Shown here one piece after another: positions 57,203 to 64,000 of a DNA stretch of 64,000 nucleotides (its first letter is position 1; every line of letters starts with the position of its first letter). Source of the stretch: Gordonia terrae (lineage in GTDB: Bacteria; Actinomycetota; Actinomycetes; Mycobacteriales; Mycobacteriaceae); NCBI RefSeq assembly GCF_001698225.1, contig NZ_CP016594.1:2852001-2916000 (forward strand). The letters run 5' to 3'. Both the position numbers and the translations under genes were made by a program. The notes under the pieces were generated by a model. That model worked only from the letters and a program-made list of their open reading frames with translations, had not been told where the DNA came from and made no database searches.

Positions 57203-57569
57203 CGAACTGTGCGGCACCTCGTGTGTCTGCCAACTCAATATCCGAGGCTGCCGACTTGCATAGCGATGCAAGATCGTTCGCCCTCTCTGAATTGGACAAA
57301 ATCTCTTGCGTCAGTGAGGAGACTGCACGCCGCAGGCCTTCGTACACGCCATCCCCCTCCACACAGTCGCCGAAGTAGTTGACTCTCACTACTTTTCTCA
57401 GGTTCGTGTAGGCAGTGTCCAATTCTGCGACAGCATCAGCCGCCACCGCCGCCCGCCGTTCCCAGAGCGCGCGATCCGAACGAAGCCTCGTGGCCTCGCC
57501 ATGCGGGCTGACTGGCATGGGAGGAGCGTCCATCGGCTGCACAGTGCCGTCCGAAAACGGTGATGTCAC
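57195..57569 (-). CDS. small helical protein partner of the DUF3558 lipoprotein
   Basis: The 124-residue protein starts at a GTG at 57569 preceded by GGGGGG. Its middle is helical with a Trp (RALWERRAAVAADAVAELDT and LRRAVSSLTQEILSNSERAN), resembling WXG100-type secreted helical hairpins, though no clear WXG motif is seen. The position next to T7SS-type genes to the right suggests a shared secretion theme. It overlaps the DUF3558 gene by 8 bp and is divergent from the SseB-like gene. Confidence 0.65.
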   Translation of the reverse strand: MTSPFSDGTVQPMDAPPMPVSPHGEATRLRSDRALWERRAAVAADAVAELDTAYTNLRKVVRVNYFGDCVEGDGVYEGLRRAVSSLTQEILSNSERANDLASLCKSAASDIELADTRGAAQFDA

Positions 57570-57935
57570 GAGTCCCCCCTACGTTTATGCGCCCAACCGC
57601 GCCCCCCGCGCAACAGACTAGCCCGGCTGGCGAATTCCGCCAGCCTATCGAACCGGTTGTGGACGGGCGCACGTCCACGATCGAGCCGCATCGCGACAGC
57701 AGTCGACAGGACACGGGGCAAGCGCAGGTGCGCGCAGCGGAAGACTGCCTCCGCTACACGCACTGGAAGCTGGCCCCTGCGATGCCTGGGACGAAGACGA
57801 AACGGTGCGAGTCAGGACCGCGCCAAGGAATCAACGGTCGACCGTCCGAGTCCGCTGTGGACACCACCGCGAGAACCCAGCCTTCATGATCTAGCATCAA
57901 CCGGCACACGGTGATGACTGCGGGGGAGTCCGGTG
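57570..57935. other. divergent intergenic stretch
   Basis: About 370 bp between the leftward small gene and the rightward SseB-like gene. Several short frames on both strands are open here but overlap each other and lack ribosome sites, so I leave them out. The stretch must carry promoters for both directions; I cannot point to convincing -35 and -10 boxes. Confidence 0.4.
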
Positions 57936-58328
57936 ATGACGACATATGTCGGTGAGGTGCGGGCGTATTTGTCCGGTTTCGGCGATCCACCTCGCCTGTA
58001 CGAGACCCTGCGCGACACCGATCTCGTCGTTCCCCTCGACATCAACGGTCGCCTGTTCACACTGGTCGAGGCTGGGATCCCGTGGATGCTGGCGTTCACT
58101 ACGACCGACCGACTGCGCGAGTTCGCCGCGCTTACCGAACGAAACCTGGACGAGGTCCGCTACCTCGACGTACCTGGCCACGCACTGATCGACCGCGTCC
58201 TTGACCATGCGCCAGAACCCACCGGCCTTGTCGTCGACCCCGCGACACCCTCGACGATGACGTTCCCGCCGGGTAGGGAGCTGACGCCGCATTGCTACTA
58301 CGACGACGAGGGCGAAGTAGTCCGATGA
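57936..58328 (+). CDS. SseB-like protein
   Basis: The 130-residue protein starts at an ATG at 57936 with GGGGGAG seven bases upstream (GTG 57933 is an alternative). It matches the SseB N-terminal domain: TDLVVPLDINGRLFTLVEAG, PWMLAFTTTDRLREFA and LDVPGHALIDRVLDHAP. In actinobacteria such proteins often sit beside type VII effector genes. Its stop overlaps the next start as ATGA, tying it to the T7SS-like helper and the giant toxin. A role as chaperone or regulator of that effector is inference. Confidence 0.82.
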   Translation: MTTYVGEVRAYLSGFGDPPRLYETLRDTDLVVPLDINGRLFTLVEAGIPWMLAFTTTDRLREFAALTERNLDEVRYLDVPGHALIDRVLDHAPEPTGLVVDPATPSTMTFPPGRELTPHCYYDDEGEVVR

Positions 58329-58957
58329 CCGACAATTTGCACGTCGAGCCCTCAGATCTCGACAAGGCCAGCGCCGGCATCAACGGCGTGATCGACGGGC
58401 TCGCCGACACCGGCGTCGGATCGGACTACAGCGCCGCGCTGGGTCGTGGATACGGCGACCTCGACCTCAACGGACGCACGATCGGCCATGCCGAACCGAA
58501 GAGCGGCCTGGAGGAGTACTGCGACCGCTGGGAATGGGGCGTTCGAGCGCTCGTCACCGGTGCAGCCGAGATCTCGAAAGGACTCGGGCTGGGCGCCAGC
58601 CACTACGAGCGCGAAGAAAAGTGGGCGGGCGACCAGCTCAAGAACTTCACAATGGACCTGATCGGCGACCCGAACCTCACTCCGGACCAGGTCAAAACAA
58701 TGTCGTGGGGCGATCTGTGGGAGCACAACAAGAACGCCATCACCGACCCGCAGTGGGCGCTGACACCTGAGGAGATGGCCGAGCATCGGAAGTTGGGTGA
58801 AGAGCTCAGAGGGACGTTGACCGAGGACCTCGAGACGATCGGCCGCCACCAGATCGACCCGTCCTCGCTCGTCACCGACACGATCGACGGCTTCGAACAA
58901 GTCGGATTCACCGCAGATTCGCCGAGCAGTGCCGAGACCACACCGGAGACCAAGTAG
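58325..58957 (+). CDS. T7SS-type helper/partner protein of the RHS effector
   Basis: From the ATG of the ATGA overlap (58325) the protein has 210 residues. It opens with an ESX-like helix (LHVEPSDLDKASAGINGVID), has a Trp-rich middle (CDRWEWGVRALVTGAAEISK) and a long acidic C-terminal half (TMSWGDLWEHNKNAITDPQW). It resembles the small helical partners that accompany actinobacterial polymorphic toxins. It ends at a TAG directly before the GTG of the giant gene. No enzymatic motif is visible. Confidence 0.75.
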   Translation: MTDNLHVEPSDLDKASAGINGVIDGLADTGVGSDYSAALGRGYGDLDLNGRTIGHAEPKSGLEEYCDRWEWGVRALVTGAAEISKGLGLGASHYEREEKWAGDQLKNFTMDLIGDPNLTPDQVKTMSWGDLWEHNKNAITDPQWALTPEEMAEHRKLGEELRGTLTEDLETIGRHQIDPSSLVTDTIDGFEQVGFTADSPSSAETTPETK

Positions 58958-61900
58958 GTGGGTCTTTTCGACGCCCTCGAAGGCGGGAAGGAAGCACTTG
59001 GCGGACTCGTCGACGGCGCGACTGAACTGCTCAGCGGCGGCCTGCGCGCCATCGGCCTCGACAGCATCGCCACCAACGTCGAGGACTTCGGTGATGGCGT
59101 CGCCAACTCGTTGGGCGCCATGCCCGACGAGAAGAACCTCGACCAGACGAAAGACCCCAAGGAATTAGTCCTCGGTGATCCGGCCGGGATCACCGCTCTG
59201 GCCGAGAAGTTCACCGGCTTCGCCGCAAACTTCATAACTGCTGGCGAAGGTCTGCGGGGCATCTCGGTCGACACCTGGTCGGGCGACGGTGCAGCAGACT
59301 TTCGCGATGCGATCGGACGTCAGGTTCCACCGTGGTTCGCAGCCGGTGACGCCGCAGCCAAAGCCGCTGCGGCGCTGACCGGTTGGTCCGGCGTCGTTAC
59401 CTTCGCTCAGCAGAAGGCCGCCGACGCCGTCCGCATCTGGGAGGAGGGTGAACGAAAACACAACGAGTGGGTCACCAAAGCCAACACCTACAACGACGAA
59501 CTAGACGACTACAAGAACGATCGACGAGACACCCCGCCCACGCATCCCGGACCCGACCCCTGGCCCGGCTTTAAGGCCGAGGCAGAGCGAGTCCTGAAAG
59601 TCGGGCGAGACCAGCGCAACTCGTCGGCCCCGGGAGTCAAGGCTGAGCTGAGCGGCGCTGCGGATATGGCGCCGCCGATGCCGTCGGCCTTCGATCAAGC
59701 CCGAATGACCGCCAGCGACGTCGGGACCGCTGCACTCACGGGCTTCAACCACTTCGAGGCCGGCCTGATCGGGTCGGTCACCGAGCTCGTCAAAGGCCTC
59801 AACACACTGAGCCCGCAGAACCCGTACAACATCGCCAATCCTCATGACTACATGCGCAATTCGGCGACCATGGTCGCCGGCATCGTGCATCAGGTCGCCC
59901 ATCCCGATGAGTTCGTCCGGAACTTCGCCGGGTCCGGGTGGTCGACGGATCCGTCCCAGGCGCTGGGCAACGTCATCGGCAATACCGTGATGATGGTTGC
60001 GCCAGGGCCGAAGGGCGGCAGCCTGCTGACTGGGCTCGCGAAGTCCGGCCGCAACCTGACGACCCCATCGCCCACGCCACACATCGGCCCGACGTCACAT
60101 CGCCCCGACGCCCCGCCCGCATCTGCACCCACGTCGCCTTCGCCGCACGGGTCGTCGCCAGGCGCGCCTGGTGCCAGTCCCAGCGCCGAGCTGCCTGGGC
60201 GACACGGTCCCGACATCTCCGTCGATCACGATGCGCCTCCTGTTCCCCGGGCCGACGGTCCCGCACCGGACGTGCGGGCGGCCGAGCCCCCAGCGCCCGC
60301 CGGCTCACCGAATCCGGCTCCCACGCCCGAGGCTCCGGCACCGCCGTCGGGTGCTGTTGACTCTCCGCCCAGCGGGGGAGCACCTGAACCACCCGCACCT
60401 CGCCCCGACGCCGCGTCACCGGACCAGCCCGTTGCCGGTGGCCCAATTGACGGCAACGGCCCGAGCGGACCTCACCCCGACACCCCGGCGCCGGCGCCGA
60501 AACCCGAGCCCGGACCCTCACCCGCGTCGGACGGGCCGGGCTCCCCGACGCCGGGACCCGCGGACAGTCCGCCAGCACCGCGAAACCTCGGCGACGACGA
60601 CCCGCCCGGACCGAACCGCGGCGACACCACCACTCCCGCAGCCGCGTCCGGTGGTGACCACACACCTGGCCAGTCCACTCCGGCGCACAACGTCGACCGC
60701 GACGGCGCACCGAACCCCGCGCATCACGAACCGACGCCACCCAAGCCCAACGAGCCTGTCGTCGACCGAAGCCCGACCCGGCACGACGAACCGACGAGCG
60801 GACACCCGCCCAAGGCTGACGAACCAGCAAATCCGACAACACCTCACGCGCGACCTGACACCGAAGCACCTGGCCCCCGTCCGACGCCGGCCGCACATCC
60901 CGACGCACCGACTCAACCCGACAGCGTTGACACCCCCACGCGCACGCCTGACCAGACCGACACGCCCGCGCACGGACCCGTCGCACCGGTCGCCGGGCAC
61001 CACCCGGTCTCGACGCCACACACGACACCCGATCCCGCGCAACCGAAGCCGGGCACAGCGCCAGCAGGCCCGGCAACCCCGCCGCGTGCGGATGCCCCCG
61101 CCGCCCCACCGCGCACGCCCGACCACACCCCGGACCGCACGCCACCAGCGCGCACCACACCTGAATCCACAGCTTCACGCGACATCGACCGCAGCCGCCC
61201 GGTTCCGTCGAACACCCATCACGTGCCCGAGCCCACGGTCCGCCACGCGCCGGACTCGACACCTCACCCGCCACGCAACGGCCCCGAGGACCGGCCGATC
61301 CCGCCGGCAGTGGTTCCGGACCGTCCGTTCACACCGGAGCGACCTTCGGCGGCCAACCCACGCCCAGCGAGTCCCGACGCACCGTCCTCGCCGCGAGATC
61401 CCGCAACCGGCAACCGACCCGACGGCGACAACCCGGATGGCAGCAACTCCACCCCGGACAACGACACCGGCGAACCTATCGATCCCGCGAATCCCGAACG
61501 CACCGACGCAGGCTCGACCGAGCGTGCCGACACCAGCGAGGGCAACGAGTCACCCGACCAGTGTCGGAGCAATGGTGAGCCGGTCAATGTCGCCACCGGC
61601 GAGTACTTCCTTCCGCTGACCGACGTCAATCTGCCCGGGGTTCTGCCGCTCCAGCTCACGCACCGTCATCGATCGCGGTACCGGTGGGGTCGATGGCTCG
61701 GACCGACGACACCGTCCACCTTCGACGCCCGCGCCATTGTCTCCGACGACCTGGTGACCATCGTCGACGCCGACGGCACCATGACGAATTTCCCGAAACC
61801 GCAGGCTGACTCGGTGTCGCGGAGTGTGAACGACACCGACTGGGAACTGCGAGCAACTGCGACAGACGGTTATCAGCTGACCCATGTCCGTACGCTCATA

Positions 61901-64000
61901 AGCTGGTTCTTCATCCCGATCCCGGAATTGGACGGCATCGATGTCGCGGCCGGCAGCATCGCGGTTTCGGCCATGACCGACCGGCATCACAACAGGATCC
62001 GGTTCGTCTTCGACGAACTCGGAAGGCCCTCTGCGGTCGAACATTCCGCCGGCTATCGCATCGACGTCCAGTGCGACGGTGCTCGGATCCTGGGGTACCG
62101 GCTGACTGCGGGGGTGGACGGCGTCCCTGTCGACACGCAGCTGTGCACTTTCGCCTATCACCGCGGCCATCTCGCGGCGTCGACCAACGCCGTCGGTGCG
62201 ACAACGCGTTTCGGCTACGACGAGGCCGGGCGGATGACTTGGTGGCGTGACTCGATCGGGATGGAGTACTGGAACCGGTACGACGACCTCGGCCGTGTGA
62301 CCATCCAATCCGGCATGAACGGCGTGTGGTCCGGGCGGTTCGACTACCAGCTCCGGACGGCGGGCCCCGGGTCGATGACAACCTACATCGACGCCGTCGG
62401 CGCGACGACGCTGTACGGCCTCGATGCAGACAATCGGGTGCGGCAGGAGATCGATCCGATGGGACGGATCATTCGGACCGACTACAACGACAGTCGGCAA
62501 CCCATGGTGCTGACCGGTCCGGATGGTAATCCGACGCGGCTGCACTACAACGCCTCTGGTGATGTCGAGCGAATCGTCGGACCCGACGGCGCAGCGACGG
62601 AAGTCAGTTACGCGGGTCCGGGACGGCCGGACACGATCGTCGAACCGGGTCCGGTCACCACACGAATCGCGTACGGAGACAACGGAAGTCCGCTGTCCGT
62701 GAGTGACAACGCCGGTGCGGTGACGTCATACACATACGACGACCACGGTGCGCTGACGTCGCACACGGATCCCGACGGCGTGACGGTCCGGTACCGCAAC
62801 AACGCAGCCGGACTACCCACCGAGATCACCGACATGCTCGGGAACACAACGCGGATCGCGTACGACACGTTCGGACGGCCGGTCGAGGTCGTCGACGCCG
62901 AGAACGCCAGAACCACCGTCGGATACGACGCGATGGGGAATCGGACCAGTCTCGTCGCTCCCGATGGTGGACAGTCGCGGTGGGAGTACGACGGCGAGGG
63001 CAATTGCGTCGCCTACGTCGATCCCGTCGGCGCGACCACGCGTTGGGAGTACGGCCACTACGACCTGCCGGTCGCGCGGATCGATGCGGACGGGTCGCGA
63101 ACCGCGTTCACCTACGACACCGCACGCCGGCTAGTCGCTGTCACCAACCCCGACGGTCTGGGGTGGAGCTACTCGTACAACCCGGACGGGTCGTTGCAGT
63201 CCGAGATCGACTTCAACAACGCGACAACGACCTACACGTGCGACGCGGGCGGACGGCTCGCTACGCGGACGAACGCGGCCGGGCAGACTGTAGAGTTCGA
63301 GTACGACGCCGCCGGTCGCGTTGTCGCTGAACGTAGTTCGGACCCGCTCAACCCCGACTTCGACGGGGAGGTCACCGAGTACAGCTACGACCTCGCCGGT
63401 CGGCCGGAGAGTGTCGTCGGCGCGTTCGGGCGGTGGCACTCGACGTATACGGCGGCGGGAATGCCGCTATTGACCGGCGTGAACGATGGAACCGGCGACT
63501 GGGTGATTGAGTCGGGGTGGACGGGCGCGGGCCGTTCGGCATCGGTGACGACGCCGACCGCAGTGCACACGCGCTACGGGTATGACCCGCGCGGGGTGCT
63601 CGACTTCATTTCGACGGCGGGTCGTACCTGCGACATCACCACCGACGCATCCGGCCGCGAGCAGCGTCGACGCTTCGACGGCACGGCCATCGATTCGTCG
63701 TGGGATCCGGTCGGACGGCTGGTGGGCCGGTCGGTTGCGAAGGTCTCTGCCAATCCGGCAACGCTGAACCTCGGCTCGGGCGGTCGGGGTGGCGGGGGAC
63801 CGGAACGTACCGTGGCCCGAGCCGAATACGCCTACCGCGCCGACGGCATCCTCACTGCCTCGACGACGACCCTGGCCGATCGCGGTCGGACCGACTACCA
63901 GGTCGACGTGCTCGGACGGATCACTGCGGCGGTCAGTCCCGCCGGCACGGAGCAACTGACCTACGATGCGACCGGCAACGTCACCGACTACGGAGTCTCG
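58958..64000 (+). CDS. giant RHS-repeat polymorphic toxin with T7SS-type N-terminus, C-terminal end beyond window
   Basis: From GTG 58958 the frame stays open for 1,681 codons to the window edge. Residues ~70-125 form a WXG-like T7SS signal domain (GDPAGITALAEKFTGFAANF, DTWSGDGAADFRDAIG). Residues ~225-365 form a conserved pre-linker region. A Pro/Ala/Asp/Thr-rich linker of about 500 residues follows (~367-867), then the DUF6531 opening (GEPVNVATGEYFLP, about 873). RHS/YD repeats (VGATTRFGYDEAGR, GQTVEFEYDAAGR and many more) run to the edge. The RHS shell should enclose a variable C-terminal toxin, which with its immunity gene lies to the right. Secretion by an ESX-type machine is inferred from the N-terminal domain. 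Confidence 0.9.
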   Translation, partial: MGLFDALEGGKEALGGLVDGATELLSGGLRAIGLDSIATNVEDFGDGVANSLGAMPDEKNLDQTKDPKELVLGDPAGITALAEKFTGFAANFITAGEGLRGISVDTWSGDGAADFRDAIGRQVPPWFAAGDAAAKAAAALTGWSGVVTFAQQKAADAVRIWEEGERKHNEWVTKANTYNDELDDYKNDRRDTPPTHPGPDPWPGFKAEAERVLKVGRDQRNSSAPGVKAELSGAADMAPPMPSAFDQARMTASDVGTAALTGFNHFEAGLIGSVTELVKGLNTLSPQNPYNIANPHDYMRNSATMVAGIVHQVAHPDEFVRNFAGSGWSTDPSQALGNVIGNTVMMVAPGPKGGSLLTGLAKSGRNLTTPSPTPHIGPTSHRPDAPPASAPTSPSPHGSSPGAPGASPSAELPGRHGPDISVDHDAPPVPRADGPAPDVRAAEPPAPAGSPNPAPTPEAPAPPSGAVDSPPSGGAPEPPAPRPDAASPDQPVAGGPIDGNGPSGPHPDTPAPAPKPEPGPSPASDGPGSPTPGPADSPPAPRNLGDDDPPGPNRGDTTTPAAASGGDHTPGQSTPAHNVDRDGAPNPAHHEPTPPKPNEPVVDRSPTRHDEPTSGHPPKADEPANPTTPHARPDTEAPGPRPTPAAHPDAPTQPDSVDTPTRTPDQTDTPAHGPVAPVAGHHPVSTPHTTPDPAQPKPGTAPAGPATPPRADAPAAPPRTPDHTPDRTPPARTTPESTASRDIDRSRPVPSNTHHVPEPTVRHAPDSTPHPPRNGPEDRPIPPAVVPDRPFTPERPSAANPRPASPDAPSSPRDPATGNRPDGDNPDGSNSTPDNDTGEPIDPANPERTDAGSTERADTSEGNESPDQCRSNGEPVNVATGEYFLPLTDVNLPGVLPLQLTHRHRSRYRWGRWLGPTTPSTFDARAIVSDDLVTIVDADGTMTNFPKPQADSVSRSVNDTDWELRATATDGYQLTHVRTLISWFFIPIPELDGIDVAAGSIAVSAMTDRHHNRIRFVFDELGRPSAVEHSAGYRIDVQCDGARILGYRLTAGVDGVPVDTQLCTFAYHRGHLAASTNAVGATTRFGYDEAGRMTWWRDSIGMEYWNRYDDLGRVTIQSGMNGVWSGRFDYQLRTAGPGSMTTYIDAVGATTLYGLDADNRVRQEIDPMGRIIRTDYNDSRQPMVLTGPDGNPTRLHYNASGDVERIVGPDGAATEVSYAGPGRPDTIVEPGPVTTRIAYGDNGSPLSVSDNAGAVTSYTYDDHGALTSHTDPDGVTVRYRNNAAGLPTEITDMLGNTTRIAYDTFGRPVEVVDAENARTTVGYDAMGNRTSLVAPDGGQSRWEYDGEGNCVAYVDPVGATTRWEYGHYDLPVARIDADGSRTAFTYDTARRLVAVTNPDGLGWSYSYNPDGSLQSEIDFNNATTTYTCDAGGRLATRTNAAGQTVEFEYDAAGRVVAERSSDPLNPDFDGEVTEYSYDLAGRPESVVGAFGRWHSTYTAAGMPLLTGVNDGTGDWVIESGWTGAGRSASVTTPTAVHTRYGYDPRGVLDFISTAGRTCDITTDASGREQRRRFDGTAIDSSWDPVGRLVGRSVAKVSANPATLNLGSGGRGGGGPERTVARAEYAYRADGILTASTTTLADRGRTDYQVDVLGRITAAVSPAGTEQLTYDATGNVTDYGVS

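Noticed and set aside
60171..61619. Pro/Arg/Thr-rich open frame of 482 codons on the + strand
   Set aside because: It is a shifted frame of the proline-rich linker of the RHS toxin; the frame from 58958 stays open through it and joins recognisable domains on both sides.

Overview
The window is high-G+C actinobacterial DNA and most resembles a mycolic-acid-containing genus of the Gordonia/Williamsia/Rhodococcus type. The grounds are the codon use, an F420-type LLM oxidoreductase, a Nit1C cluster of mycobacterial (MSMEG_0565-0572) type, DUF3558 and type VII secretion (T7SS)-style genes, and two families of short dispersed repeats lying between and inside genes. The genus call is inference. I see no rRNA or tRNA gene, no CRISPR array and no transposase.

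Left part (1-6372): two divergent catabolic operons share a ~280-bp control region. Leftward: Baeyer-Villiger/FMO-type monooxygenase, alpha/beta hydrolase, amine oxidase and an APC permease cut by the window edge, all with overlapping ends. Rightward: a membrane protein and a DAO-type FAD oxidoreductase. Together they suggest uptake and oxidation of an amine or ketone-type substrate.

6.6-18.3 kb (all leftward): an FKBP lipoprotein, then SRPBCC, LLM, NTF2-like and EamA genes running into a complete Nit1C cluster: MSMEG_0572-like, Nit6803-type nitrilase, 0570-like, 0569 flavoprotein, 0568 radical SAM protein, GNAT-AIR synthase fusion, a second nitrilase homologue and an MSMEG_0565-type glycosyltransferase. 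The second nitrilase homologue has Asp in place of both the catalytic Cys and the catalytic Glu. Dispersed repeats form a tandem array inside this cluster and make up the C-terminal tail of the 0570 protein.

18.8-20.7 kb: a ZIP-type metal transporter and an HSL-family hydrolase, convergent.

20.8-51.8 kb is a defence island. It begins with jetA, jetB and jetC of a Wadjet/MksBEF-type system, but no jetD follows. jetB carries an N-terminal extension made of a dispersed repeat. Against it runs a long leftward operon (51440 to 26738). It holds a SNF2 helicase and a large adenine-methylase protein (DISARM class 1 drmD/drmMI-like), a ~2,120-residue STAND NTPase with a probable N-terminal nuclease domain, a ~230-residue unknown, a ~2,120-residue SF2 helicase with a DUF1998-like zinc region and a predicted C-terminal nuclease domain (DruE-like, or a fused DrmA-DrmB equivalent), a UvrD-like helicase with a ParE/RelE-like N-terminus, a 77-residue protein and a PD-(D/E)xK-like protein. 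Base composition changes abruptly within two of these genes and over the STAND gene, so the operon looks like a mosaic. This composite system is the most interesting part of the window.

51.6-56.5 kb: a very small gene, an NTF2/SnoaL-like protein, a methyltransferase, and a three-gene operon for a two-component flavin-dependent monooxygenase divergent from a LuxR-type regulator.

56.5-64 kb: a DUF3558 lipoprotein and a small partner run leftward. Rightward are an SseB-like protein, a T7SS-type helper and a giant RHS polymorphic toxin open to the right edge. Its C-terminal toxin domain and any immunity gene lie beyond the window.
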